A stretch of DNA of 64,000 nt from Luzula sylvatica (taxonomy: Eukaryota; Streptophyta; Magnoliopsida; Poales; Juncaceae). The notes beneath the pieces are model-generated. The model worked only from the letters and a program-made list of their open reading frames with translations. It had not been told where the DNA came from and did not search any database. Each line of letters starts with the position of its first letter. Positions within the stretch are counted from its first letter, which is position 1. Positions 12,950-24,824 of this stretch are shown here, one piece after another. The stretch is taken from positions 63,109,793 to 63,173,792 of the forward strand of contig OX326958.1 of assembly GCA_946800325.1 (NCBI GenBank), written 5' to 3'. The translations under genes and the position numbers were made by a program.

Positions 12950-13103
12950 CCTCCTCTCTTCCCCCCTTTTCATCTCCTTTCCTTCCTTTCTTCATCTCCA
13001 TTATTTTCATTTTTATACCACCAAACCTACATAATAATATATACAAAAACTCCCTTTCGTATAGTCAATGGTGGAATAAATAATTTCATTAGAATATCTC
13101 TCT
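12950..13103 (+). promoter_or_regulatory. Putative 5' UTR exon of the ARID-HMG gene
   Basis: A pyrimidine-rich stretch (CTCTCTTCCCCCC and CCTTTCCTTCC motifs) typical of plant 5' leaders ends at a good splice donor, CTCT|GTAAGTT, at 13104. A matching acceptor, AAATTCAG, ends at 14006, ten bases before the start codon at 14017. A 903-bp leader intron (13104-14006) is therefore plausible. No transcript evidence is available. Confidence 0.4.
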
Positions 13104-14016
13104 GTAAGTTCTTATTCCTTTTTGTCTCCTTATTCGGTTGTTCCCCACTTCTTACTTGGTGTAATTTTTATATTTCAACCCCTATTAGTCTATTGAAATA
13201 CCATCTACGCCCTTGATTTTATACAAATCGTTAAGTAATAACAAGTGGGTTTGTAATTTATGATGTTTGATGGATAGTATTTTGTGTAATTTCATGTATT
13301 GTTATCGTGTTGATGTTTTGATTTGGTTTGAAAGCGAGTAACCCGCGCCTGAACTGAAAGAAGGGGGATTATTCAATTTGCTCCCTGAATTTTGACGATA
13401 TTACATAAAATTGGTCGTAATTTTTGCTAATTTTGATTCTTGGTATATTGGGTTATCACACGATTAGTAAAAGCATCGTTCTTTGTTTGTTTTTATGGTC
13501 TAGATTTGAAGTTTGGGGGTTGCCCAGTATTTTATAATATCTGTCAAATACAGGGACCAGATTGAAATTTCGTTTAGGTCTTTATTTTAGTCTTAATTTG
13601 AACTGAGATTTTGATTTCGCTAGATTATATGGTCTTGTGTTGATCTTAATTAGTAACAAATTTGGGATTATACATATTTTTCTTCAATTGTTTGGTTTAA
13701 TCAGGCACAAAAAGACCAAAATATTCATATATAGCAATGTATTAAATGACAGTTTTGCAGATTACACCCTCTCAATATTAACTTACACATACATCTCTAA
13801 TGACACGAGAACGGTTTATTATATTAATTTTTGTCCTTTCAAATGATATTCATATTTGCTATATTTATCTTTGGCTCTGAACATGTCCACATACAACAAA
13901 TATGCTATCTTTGTAACCAAATCTTGATGATGATAACGAATAATATTCAATTAATCATAACAATTTATTTCTAACAACTATATTATTAACGCGAGTCCAA
14001 ATTCAGAATAAATAAA

Positions 14017-16136
14017 ATGAGCGCACTGGAGAAGAAAGGCAAACAGAAAATAATGGATAAGGGAAACACAAGTGAAAATGCAATTGCAATTGCAAATGGA
14101 AATGGAAATGAAAATTTCGTCTCGTATCCTCAGCCTTTGGCGAAATACACTGACGTGATATATAATAAGGAAACTTTCATGCAAACCCTAGGCAAATTAC
14201 ACGCAGCCATGAAAACCAAATTCATGTAAGTCCAAACTTTAAATAATATAATATTATTTTCTTTTTTTTATTAACTTTACGCCAATTTTGTTTGCGAAAC
14301 ATTAATTTTATTTGTTTCCTTAATTAAATCATAATTATTTTTTAATATAATGATAGGGTGCCAATAATCGGTGGAAAAGAACTCGATCTTCATCAACTCT
14401 TCAAAGAAGTCACATCTCGAGGCGGTATCGATAAGGTCTGTATCATGTAAAGTATTAAACGTACATAATCCAGACAAAATCAAATCAAATTAAATTAAAT
14501 TGAATTAAATCAAATAAAGGTGATTGAGCAAAGGAGATGGAGGGAAGTAACGGCCTCGTTCAGCTTCCCATCAACGGCCACAAACGCATCGTTTATTTTG
14601 CGCAAATATTACTACTCCTTATTGCTCCACTACGAGCAACTCTACTATTTCGGTTCAAATGGCTTCAACCCTCACTCCAACGGTACAATTCAATCATTTA
14701 AACATTTATTTATATTAATTAATAATTAATTAATTAATTGTTACAGATAACGCGTCGAGTCCTACTACGCCCAATCCATCCAGAAGGCCGCTTGCACAAG
14801 AGTCTAACCTTCAATCTAACAAACGCAAAGCCACCGATGCTGGTAAATTCATAAATTTTTCAGAAACGCCCTTCGCTTTCTCGAAATTGAAAATTTATAA
14901 TAATTTTAATTTTCAGAAACATCGACACCGATGCCAGCTGCAGCGTATCCGACGGTAGTTGGAATAATCGACGGAAAATTCGAACACGGATACTTCGTGA
15001 CCGTCACCGTCGGAACACAAAAGCTGCGAGGAGTATTATACCACTGCACCTCTCCGCTCCCTCCTCTCTCTCTCGAGCCGCCTCAGCCCGTCTTTTTCCG
15101 CCCCGGTCCCGGCGATGACGTCAGCGCCAGGCAGGCCAAGCCTGCCGGGGAAGGCAAGAGGAGGAGGCGGAAGAAGAGGCTGAGCAAAATGGACCCGAAT
15201 CATCCTAAGCCTAATCGGAGCGGGTATAATTTCTTCTTTGCGGAGCAACATGCGAGGCTTAAACCGCTTCATCCTGGCAAGGATAGGGAGATTAGTCGCA
15301 TGATTGGCGAGCTCTGGAATAGTTTGAGCGAGCATGATAAAGATGTAAGTCGAGGATTTAATTATTTTTTTATTTTTTTAAAATGATATTTATTTTATTT
15401 TTTTGTGGAATTAAAGGTGTACCAACAGAGAGGGAGAGTGGACAAGGAGAGGTACCAGAATGAATTGATGGTGTACAGAGAGAAGCAAAAGAATGGATCT
15501 ACTACCGAAGTGATAAGGGATGCGGTGCCGCTAGATCAGAGACCCGGATCCGACAGTGGGGCCGAGATGACGGTACAAGGAGTCGATATGAAAATTCAAG
15601 AAGGGAACTTGGTGCTGTATAATAACGAGGATGAGAATCACGATGATAGTTTCTCGGATGGAATGGAAGATTCCGAAGAAGACGAGGAGGATAAGAGTCA
15701 GGATATGGATTCCGAGAATTCGGTAGGCGAAAGCCCGGTTTTGGTCGAGAGTGGATCTGTTGATGTGGCGGGGTCTTCTGGAGAAAAAGGGGTCGAGAAT
15801 AATATGGGTTTCGAGATCAGGATGAGAGAAATGGATGTCGACGTACCGGCGGTAATTGAAGGTACGTTGAAATTGGGGGAGGAGATTAACGATAAATTGG
15901 CCAAAGGAGTCGATTTTAATGATAAATTGGTAGAGGGGGAGGCGAAATTGGGGGAGGATTTAAATGTTAAATTTGCCGAGGAGGGCCCGAAATTGGGGAC
16001 GGAATTAGGCGAGAATTTGGTGGCGGGGGAGAGTAACACGGGTATTGGGTTTGGTAACCTGAACCCGGTAGTGGGGGACTTGAAAATGGTGGATGCTGAG
16101 GTTTCAAACATGGCGCAATCAGTATTTGATGCTTGA
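14017..16136 (+). CDS. ARID plus HMG-box DNA-binding protein (plant HMGB9/10/15 type)
   Basis: Six exons were read by splice consensus: 14017-14225, 14357-14435, 14520-14682, 14747-14842, 14917-15344 and 15417-16136 (1,695 nt, 564 residues), with phases agreeing across all joins. An ARID domain (about residues 50-145, exons 1-3) is followed by a conserved block starting YPTVVGIIDGKF (about 193-225), then a basic KRRRRKKR patch, then an HMG box (about 274-346, DPNHPKPNRSGYNFFF through RMIGELWNSLSEHDKDVY). The ARID-HMG fusion is a plant family of nuclear proteins that bind AT-rich DNA and bend it; Arabidopsis HMGB15 acts in pollen development. The C-terminal 200 residues are acidic (EDSEEDEEDKSQDMDSE) and end in imperfect KLGEE/NDKLVEG repeats, making the protein longer than the Arabidopsis forms I know. 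A related ARID-less gene follows directly. Confidence 0.92.
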
Positions 16137-16594
16137 GTTTCGTCCTTAGTATAGATAGTTTTTTTTTTTATTCTTCATTTTGGTTTGTGATGTAGAAGCT
16201 CTAATTGAAATTGAAATGTTTGTTTTGTTAATTTCTAGAAGTTTTGGTGGTAATTTCTTGCTTCTCTTTTGGAAATTAAAGTTTTGGGATATATTAGTGT
16301 ATCTTAACAATTAATGATTAATGGGGAAGCATTTATAACAATTTTTAATTTTTTTTTTTTTTGCAATTAATTCGTCACTCGTAAAATTACGCCTGTTTAC
16401 GCATAGTGATCTAGCAGTACATCTGTCTTTCTAAATATTATCCAATGTCGAGATAAATGTTCGTAGAATATTCGTAAAATTTGTGTGTAGGAAGGGCATT
16501 TATAATGAATATTCACATTGTATAAATCGCTGAATTAGTAACAAAAAACTCTAATCCAAGTTGCTAACCCTAATTTTCACCGATTTCTACACCT
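16137..16594. other. Spacer between the two HMG genes with a likely promoter
   Basis: A T-rich 3' UTR of the upstream gene is followed by a possible TATA box (TATAAAT, 16521-16527) about 70 bases before the first ATG of the next gene. Confidence 0.45.
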
Positions 16595-19530
16595 ATGGAA
16601 GGTAAGGTCTTCAGAACTCTTTTTTTCGCTATATCTCTTTATTTTTCGATCGATTGATCGATCGATCTGTGTGTGTGCGTGTGTGTGTGGTCGTTCGCAT
16701 AATTTCTTTTGAAGTTGTTATATATTTGGCAATAAGTAGATTAAAAGACCCACATTTTCGTATTTTAGAGAATTTAATCATTTTTTCCCAATTATGGCCT
16801 GAAAACCAGTATAATAGATTATAATCTTGCTTTACACACTTTTTTTGGTTAAAATTATTAGATTTTATTGATTAATTAGAAGCAATATATATAGCAAAAG
16901 AATAACAATTAACCATAATAAGCGTCAAGTAGTATGTAATCAGACTATCAGAGATAGTAAAGAGGGCCTAAATAGTGATTTTGATATAATCGATTATTAT
17001 CTTGATTTAAACACTTTTGTTGGTTAAATTGTTTGAATTTATTGACTAATCACTAATCAGAGACAGAAAAGAGGGGCTAAATAGTGATTTTGATATATAA
17101 TTGAATTGGGCCTTCAAAATATATAAAATTGTTCATTTTCATGGAAGATTGGAAGGCCTGCCAGTCCCCCTAAATATGTCCCTGTTATAAGACAATAGAT
17201 AGATACAATAAGATAGTATATAATTATAATAAGAGAATAAATAGGCACAAATAAACAAATATCATGTATGCACAATACTCACTTAACCAGTATATAATCT
17301 AGTTATACTGAGCATTATATAATAAATTACTATATAAATATTATTAAAAGATATATAGATAACAGAACAGCACGTTTACAGTGTATTGATAATTTGATAT
17401 ACACAAATAATTTATAGTTTTTTTAGAAAAATTATAATATATGGATCAATTATAAAAAATAATCAATATTAACAACCATAGGCATTGAACACTGAATCAG
17501 AGCTAGTCCTGCACAAGTAAATTCAGATTCATCCAAATCATTCTATTTTTTTTTTTTTGATGAACAGGTTAATCAAAATCTTTAAATACAGATAATTTTG
17601 CTTCTGAAAGATCAATCGAAGCAATGGCATCAGGATCTGATTCTCGATCGCACGATCCTAACGCAGAAACTAAAAATGGTACATTATTCTCTTAATTTTT
17701 TTTTTACATGTTGATTTAGTTATTGATTCTTACATCTAAGATTATCAAACTAGTCATGACAAATAATAATTAGCCGAATTATGATTTAATAATAATTAGT
17801 TTGGCATGATTCGGCGAAAGTAGTACAAAGATGGGTGACATTATGAGAAATCATCGTAGTACTAAAAATAATAATCAGTTTGAAAATCCAGAAAAAAGTT
17901 ATAGTGCAGAATGATTAAATAGTTATAAATCTTACCAGTTCCATCAGTCCATTAAGCCTGTTAATAATTCTCAGTTTAATTCAAGTACTAAAATTTCCAA
18001 TTTTCCTATACTTCTATCTCAGATCTTCCACCACCACTACCACCTCCTCCTCCACCGCCGCCACCATCGTCGCCACCACCACCAACACCACCACCACCAT
18101 CGTCGCCACCACCACCAACACCACCGCCACCATCGTCGCCACCACCACCAACACCACCGCCACCATCGTCGCCGCCACCACCTCCACCGCCTCCACCATT
18201 TCAACTCCCTTCAACATACCCGATCATACGCGGGGTTATGACTGAGTTGCAAGACGAAGGGTTCATCATGAAGGTAATTATCGGTACGAAACTATATGAA
18301 GGCCGAATGGGGAAGAATACTAACCAGCCCCTAAAGAACATCCTGAGTAAGATTTCAACAGCTTCTCAACTCAATCGATAATATTTGTACAAATTAATAA
18401 TTTGACATTATAACATGTCTCACTTGTTACAAATTCAGATCCTCATCCACTTCCGCACATCCCGCAAAAATATCCCTACATCACCGCAATCCTCAACGGT
18501 AAATTCGCAAACGGGTTCTTTGCGAGGGCGCTATTTCATTCTGCAGTTTACGTGGGCCAACTTTTCCTCGCTCCTGGCCAAGAAGTGTTTAATCAGGTCG
18601 AAGCGACGCCCAATGATCAGAATCCTAGTGGGAAAAAAAGGAAGAGGGCGGCGAAAAAGAAGGACCCGAATTGTCCTAAACGGGTCAGAAACGGGTACAA
18701 TTACTTCTTCGCAAAACAGCAAGTGCTACTCAGACCAAAGCATCCCGAGACGGATCGCAGGGAAGTTAGTCGCATGATCGGAGCCATGTGGACCAACATG
18801 TCCGAAGCTGATAAGGAGGTATATATTAATATTACAACATATAATTTACTTGAACTCTACGTTGCGTATGGACCGTGTGCCGTATAATAGTTCACTATTT
18901 TCTGGTATGATCGATGTCCAAATTAGGCATGGCCTCAAGTTTTGAAGGACCAAAGCCTATCTGAATTATAACTAATCTTATCGAAACGCTATATAATTCT
19001 TATCACAAAAGAAATTATTAAAAATTAAAATCATTAAATCAAATCATGTCTAAAACAAAGATAATATAGTATTTTTTAGAAAAATCACAAAATATATGTG
19101 AACTATGATGTATTTTTACTTTTTAAATGTGTAGTCATATCTGCATGTCAATTAATTAAACCTACTAAACTTTGTTTCTTGTGGATATTAGATGTACAAG
19201 GAACAAGGCAGGCAAGACAAAGTACGGTATCTGAGAGAAATGGAAGAATACAAGAAGAGGCTGAGAGAGAATCAAGTCCTGAATGATGCGGGGCCTAGTA
19301 CTCAGTCTGCAAGTGGATCCGGGTATGCGACAGAAAGCCCGCTTGCACAAGGAATACACATTGCGGGCCCCAGTACTCAGCCTGCAAGTGGTTCTCGGTC
19401 TGCAACGGCCGAGGGCACACTTGCAGAAGTAAAAGGAGGACACGCTGGCTCGGATTTGGAGGCGGGTCCGAGTTCGAAGGCCCCGGTTGGCGAATCGATG
19501 TGGCTTACGGGCTCATCGTCTAATAATTAG
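16595..19530 (+). CDS. HMG-box protein with polyproline tract, lacking ARID
   Basis: Best model: exons 16595-16601 (7 nt, ATGGAAG), 17592-17678, 18023-18346, 18439-18818 and 19192-19530 (378 residues, all phases consistent). If the stronger-looking acceptor at 17567 is used instead, the first ATG makes a three-codon uORF and translation would start at 17624 (365 residues). After a short N-terminus comes a proline-rich tract (about 35-90), then two copies of the block that sits between ARID and HMG in the neighbour: YPIIRGVM...GF...IGTKLYEG (about 96-127) and YPYITAILNGKFANGFF (about 150-185). A basic KKRKRAAKKK patch precedes one HMG box (about 215-285, DPNCPKRVRNGYNYFF to MWTNMSEADKE). The C-terminus has two AGPSTQxASGS repeats. 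It is probably nuclear and DNA-binding. I infer a tandem duplicate of the upstream gene that lost its ARID and gained a second linker block. A polyA-like AATAAAA lies at 19689. Confidence 0.82.
18049..18190 (+). repeat. 33-bp coding minisatellite (polyproline)
   Basis: About three and a half copies of a 33-base unit encoding PPSSPPPPTPP lie inside exon 3 of the HMG gene. SPPPP is the extensin-like motif, but the rest of the protein is nuclear in type and no signal peptide is present. Confidence 0.85.
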
Positions 19531-20037
19531 TTGCATTTGGATGTGATTCCATACAACAACTTGTTAGGGGTTGTCTTATGGATTTAAGAAATAAAAAGAG
19601 AGTTTGAAGTTTGTTATGTGGATTTTGTGGTAAAATTAATGATGTGGAGGATTGAGAGTATTTTGAATTTTCCAAAAATTTCAAACCTAATAAAATGAAT
19701 TGTTGGTTATGAACAATTTGAAGTCTTTCACACTGTTTCCGTCACAGAAAATCTCATTTTTTGTTTAATCGGATAGTCAATTAGTTCGAAGATAAACCCT
19801 AAAGAAATTTGAAAAGTAGACCTAAAAATTAAGTTGGCTCGTGAGGAAGGAGAAAGAAGCAAAAGAGGCGAAAAGGAGAGGGAGAGAGCGGAGTGCATGT
19901 GAAGAACATAAAGGTTTGAGGGGTGGAGGTGGAAAAATTCAATTTTATTTCATTTTCATGCTATATCTCCATTAATGCACCAAGCTCCTCCTCAAAATAA
20001 GTTCATAAGTTCATTGAATCAAAGATATTAAACCCAA

Positions 20038-20105
<68 letters not shown>

Positions 20106-20576
20106 CTAAAACCAACAAAATCTTTTTGTCTTGTTAAGGTCAGACTGGTCTTTCAGTAATCAATAATCATACTGTAACTCAAATATACCCTTAAATAAAA
20201 AAAAGGTACCTTTTATTTGCAAATAATTGTTTTTTTGAATGAATTATTAACTATAGATATATGTATTTTTTTTTTGGAGGCAGTAAAATCGGTCCAGATT
20301 TGACAATCAGTGATCTCTGTGAGAGTTTTGAAGTTTTAGTTGTTTTTTTGTGCAGTGCTTAGCTATACATACCGACAGGCTTTTGTACCGGTCTGAAAGT
20401 CAGGCTTTTGTACCGTTCTGGAGGCAGTCAGCGCACCCCCCTTAATCAATGGACCATCCGGTACAGTATCTTTACAAGTCAACCAATGTTCTTTTTTCCA
20501 GTACTTTAAATTTTCATAAAATCAAATAATGAAATATTGCAAATTGAGGGGTATCTAAGTAACACAAAGTTCTACA
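19531..20576. other. Intergenic region upstream of FAMA
   Basis: It contains a pure (TC)n microsatellite at 20041-20099 and a 25-bp direct duplication at 20376-20425 (CAGGCTTTTGTACCG, period 25). No gene is seen. The (TC)n tract about 500 bases before the TATA box could be promoter-proximal. Confidence 0.5.
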
Positions 20577-20585
20577 TATATATAA
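20577..20585 (+). promoter_or_regulatory. TATA box of the FAMA-type gene
   Basis: TATATATAA lies 95 bases before the ATG at 20672. Its position argues that translation starts at 20672 and not at the in-frame ATG at 20537, which lies upstream of the TATA box. Confidence 0.5.
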
Positions 20586-20671
20586 GTTATGAAGATATAA
20601 ATAACAAACCAAATAAGCCTATCTTATCTCCTCAACCTAAAAATATCCAGGGTTCGGGAACCGGTACGGAG

Positions 20672-21819
20672 ATGGTTGACTACATGCTGAGCGGTGCCGA
20701 CGTGGTACAGTTCGCAGACTTCGGCCCGAGACTCGCCCTCGGCAGCCCAAATGAAGACTCGTTTCTTCTTAAATCCTTCCAAACTAGCACTCCTCTAAAC
20801 ATTTCTTCTCCGAACATTGCGAATAACTCTCTCCCTAAGGCGATGGTCATGAATTTGGATAGTCAAGATCTAGTTAGAGAAGACGGCGCCGGGACCGGTA
20901 CTGCTACGGGACCAGGTGGCGCTGTTAAGGGGAGGAGAAAGAGACCAAGAACGGCAAAGACGACCGAGGAGGTGGAGAGTCAAAGAATGACTCATATTGC
21001 CGTTGAGAGAAATCGAAGACGTCAAATGAACGAGTATCTGAGGGTTCTGAGGTCTCTCATGCCTGGTTCGTACGTTCAACGGGTACGCCACTTTTTTTGC
21101 TTGACATATTTAGTTTCTTACTTTTTTTTTTGCGATTTTGATTAAATTTTTTAATTTGATTTGTAGGGAGACCAAGCATCGATAATAGGAGGTGCAATTG
21201 AGTTCGTAAGAGAACTCGAGCAATTAATCAATTGCTTGGAATCGCAAAAAAGAAGAAGGATAATGGACTCGAGCCCTCCGAACACACTTTCAATGCCACA
21301 ACAACAACCACAAATTCAAAACCCTCAACAGATCCCTCTCTATTCTCCTTTCTCCAGTGATTCAAACCCTAAAGTAGTTGACCTCGACCCGAACGGGTCA
21401 CCGATGGTTCCGGAAGAAACGGCTGAGAAAAAATCTTGTATTGCTGATATAGAGGTGAGATTGTTAGGATTTGATGGGTTTATCAAGATATTAACGAGGA
21501 GAAGACCGGCTCAGCTAATACAAACCGTTGCGGCTTTGGAGGAGGAGCTTCAATTCGCCATTATGCATACTAATGTTACCACCATTGATCAGACTGTTCT
21601 ATATTCCTTCACTGTTAAGGTAATTGATCATTTCATTTCTACATCCAAATTAATTACGTGACAAAGTATTTCATTTCTTGCTTGATTAATGTCCAATTAA
21701 TTGACATTAAAGAATATTTTTTTCGTCCACAGATTACGACTGAAACGAGGTACACTGCAGAAGAGATAGCAAATTCCATACACCAAATGTTCGGTTTCAT
21801 CGACTCGAATCCGTTGTGA
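20672..21819 (+). CDS. FAMA: bHLH transcription factor FAMA (guard-cell fate)
   Basis: Exons 20672-21082, 21167-21619 and 21733-21819, both introns in phase 0; 316 residues. The N-terminus MVDYM...[14 protein letters not shown] matches the MIDYM...QFADFG region of Arabidopsis FAMA (bHLH97). The bHLH (about residues 105-165) has the HxxxE-R basic motif in [14 protein letters not shown] and the FAMA-specific helix [22 protein letters not shown]-terminal ACT-like region starts [17 protein letters not shown] and ends with [18 protein letters not shown] is the terminal regulator of stomatal guard-cell differentiation, acting in the nucleus with ICE/SCREAM partners and binding retinoblastoma through an LxCxE motif. 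Here that site reads INCLE, so leucine is replaced by isoleucine. The N-terminal region is shorter than in Arabidopsis; an upstream exon spliced at the TATCCAG|GG acceptor (20650) is possible. A polyA signal AATAAA lies near 22051. Confidence 0.93.
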
Positions 21820-22722
21820 AAGAGATCAAAATTCGAACTGGTGAAAGACAAATGTCAAAATATTATTGTTAGTATTATATTGGATAAGGACCCATGCATG
21901 CATGGAGAAGAAGGCAACAAGGAGAGATTTGTATTGTAGCATAAATTAATGCATCTCAATAGACCTTTTGTACCTAGTCTGTGTATGGTCTCTTGATCTT
22001 CTATGCTTAAGAAAGAAAGGGCTCCTTAAATTTGTAGTAAAGGGAATGGTAATAAAATGTATTATTATAAGGATATTTTTCTTAGAAATTTAGCATAAAT
22101 ACATATTGTACAATATTTATGAAATTCTTTTTTAACATTATAAAACTTTATTAGTTTTGTGTGTGTGTGTATATACTGTTGTAAATAGCTTCGCTAACAT
22201 CGATATAACTTATATTATAGACAAAACGATGTGCGATGCAATGTTGTAGTTCGTTAAATCTAAATAAAATACTTTTAGATGAATTTATTCAAAAATCCAA
22301 TGATTATAACTAAAAAAAATTTCATAAAAAGTTATAATAACTAAAATCACTTTTGGCCTTTCCTCTTTAGATTGAGATGTTTTGATTTTTTGGAGATGTT
22401 CGTTTTGAAACATTTTGTTAATTATTTTATAAATTTATAGTTTAATATGAATATTTTCTATTTTAAAGTTTGTTTTCTATTACATATTAATACACAATTA
22501 ATTTATGTGCTACAAAATAAAGAATTCGCTATAACGCACGTTAATCGTTATTCCAACAAAAAATAATCACCACGCTACATACCGCTAAATGTTATTTACA
22601 ACATTGATATATACTATAAACAACAAAGTCATAACTTCAAAATCCCAAGGAAAACATTATGGAAGTCACAATTCACGAAGCCTATATTAATAGACGCAAT
22701 TTCATGTTGAGAAATGCATACT
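21820..22722. other. Intergenic region downstream of FAMA
   Basis: 3' UTR with AATAAA near 22051, then AT-rich DNA with a short GT run (about 22158). No gene is seen. Confidence 0.45.
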
Positions 22723-23220
22723 CACTACAATATTTTTGGCTTATTGGGACGGTCAAAACTGACCCAATAAGACGCCAAAACCGACCCTAAACGTTATTGG
22801 GACGGTTGGCCGATCCTATCATGCCGACCCTGACAGGCGCGACCCTGTCAGGAGCAGGCGGTCCCAATGAGGTTTTTGGGGACGGTGTGGTAATGGGGCA
22901 GGCAGTTCCTAAACGCTATTGGGCGGTTGTACTCATGTGCACGTCATTGTAAAGTCGGCTCACCCTGATCGTCTTCCTCTCGGTCTACGCACGATATTTT
23001 GCTCGGACATGATATCGACCAGCGAGATATCTCCTGCAGTTTAGCTCAATTTTTGCAGATTGTTTCGTGAAATCTCATTTGTGCTTTCATCTAAGAATCA
23101 AATTTTATCCTGATTTTGCAATCTCCTTCGTGCTTTCATTTGAGAGTCATCTCCTCAAATAAAAAAGATCTATCTGAAATTCTATCTTGGTTTTGAGAAT
23201 GGTCTAATCATATGAAATTT
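22723..23220 (+). mobile_element. CACTA-type transposon end with subterminal repeats
   Basis: CACTACAATATTTTTGGC at 22723 is followed by repeated TTATTGGGACGGT/CCCAATAAG motifs in both orientations and GC-rich GACAGGCGCGACCCTGTC inverted pairs, typical of En/Spm subterminal regions. No transposase and no opposite end were found; the right boundary is approximate. Confidence 0.55.
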
Positions 23221-23403
23221 TAGTGGCGGATCATGATTGTTTTTTGGAGGGGCCGGGGCGGGGACAGATAAAAAATATCTATAGAAATATTTGAGATTAG
23301 TTGGGGGGAAGGGGTCTGTTGCTATATACAGTGTTCAACAAAAATATTGGAGGGCAAGTCCAGCTCAAGTTTTTTTTTTGCGAATTGATCCGTGTTATAA
23401 ATC

Positions 23404-24109
23404 TAGAGGTGGCAAATCCGGTCCGAACCCGAAAAAACCGTCCGACTCGCCCGAGGTCCGACTCGTCCGTGATCCGAAAAATTTAGAAAATTCAAACGAC
23501 CGAACCCGTCCGACCCGAACCCGAGAAATCCGACCCAAAATTGACCCGGCGTGACATATTATAATTATTATTCCGACCCAACTCCACCCGAATCCGAGTT
23601 GTCCGAAACCCGATAAACCCGATCATGACAAGTCCGAACTCAAATAGTCCGAACCAAAATTGACCCGGTGTTATCATTTTTTTAAATTCAATATATTAAC
23701 TAATCTCTGTAATATTATATTTATTACATTTTTCAAGAGTGAGATGGCGCCGGTGCTTTCAAGAAAAAAACGGAGACCTAAATTTGGATAATATTTTAAT
23801 TTTATATCAAATATTTTGACAAAATTGATTTATAGAATCATTAAAAAAATCCGACACAACCCAAATTTGACTAACCCGAATTCCGAAAGAATCCGAATCC
23901 GGAACAAACCGCGTCCGGAAATCAACCCGAACTTGGAAACCCGACCCGACTATAATTTTCAACTCGAAATTGATCCGACCAAATATGATCCGATACGAAC
24001 CCGGCTTGATCCGAATTGACTTAATCCGATGAGACCCGAACCCAAAAATTAGCCCGAAACATGTTGGGTTCAGTCCGAAACCGTCCAAACCGCCTGTTTG
24101 CCACCTCTA
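23404..24109. mobile_element. hAT-type MITE with 8-bp TSD TATAAATC
   Basis: The terminal repeats are TAGAGGTGGCAAAT and, reversed, TAGAGGTGGCAAAC. TATAAATC occurs on both sides (23396-23403 and 24110-24117). The arms are rich in CCGAACCCG/CCGACCC phrases. The short ORFs inside are by-products of this composition. 706 bp, non-autonomous. Confidence 0.9.
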
Positions 24110-24310
24110 TATAAATCTGTTTATTTTCGTATTATTGTTGACAATGATTGAAAAAGTGATAAATTTCTGAAGTTAAGTAATAAATTCATTGATGTTTTCT
24201 CGATTTTGCTCGATTTCATCTAATAATTAAGAAATGGGATGTATTTATGTTTTAGATACATTTATATTGTTTGCTTTAACTCATACTTTTTTGGTTAACA
24301 TATTCCTTTT

Positions 24311-24625
24311 GCCTTTGATTTATTCCATTTGAGTCAGATCTACGGTACTATTTTTTTATAATTTTTTTGTTTGTATAAATATCTACAGTTTGCCTTTTAT
24401 TTATACATATTATTTTGCCTTGCATATTTACTGTTTCCTTGTGTTATTTATGCTTTACTCTTTTTGTCTTTGATTTATTTCATTTTGAGTCAGATCTACG
24501 GTACTATTTTTTTTATAACTTTTTTGTTTGCATAAATATCTACGGTTTGCCTTTGATTTATACATATTAGTTTGCCTTGCATTTTTATTATTTTCTTGTG
24601 TTATTTATGCTTTACTATATTTTTT
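24311..24625. repeat. Tandem duplication, period about 155 bp
   Basis: Two diverged copies: the first begins near 24311 and the second near 24466, sharing GAGTCAGATCTACGGTACTA and GTTATTTATGCTTTACT. Non-coding, T-rich. Confidence 0.7.
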
Positions 24626-24824
24626 GATTTAATATATTTTTTTGTTACAATGATATCTTTATTGGTGCTTTATTGTATTTGTATAGTGCTATATTTATAC
24701 TTTTTTTAAACCAATATGATCTTTTAGTATTTTTTTTACCGTTCCTTATTATATGTGTACACCGCACGAGACAAGACAAATATTCGTATGACATCTGGCC
24801 TGCAATGCATGATGTAGGTAGTAT

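Noticed and set aside
18014..18217. Valine-rich minus-strand ORF
   Set aside because: It is the antisense of the polyproline minisatellite exon.
20537..20671. Upstream in-frame ATG of the FAMA gene
   Set aside because: It lies before the TATA box at 20577, and the conserved FAMA N-terminus begins MVDYM at 20672.
23291..23677. Arg/Pro-rich ORFs of 60-87 codons
   Set aside because: They fall across the GC-rich arm of the hAT MITE at 23404 and reflect its CCGAACCCG composition.
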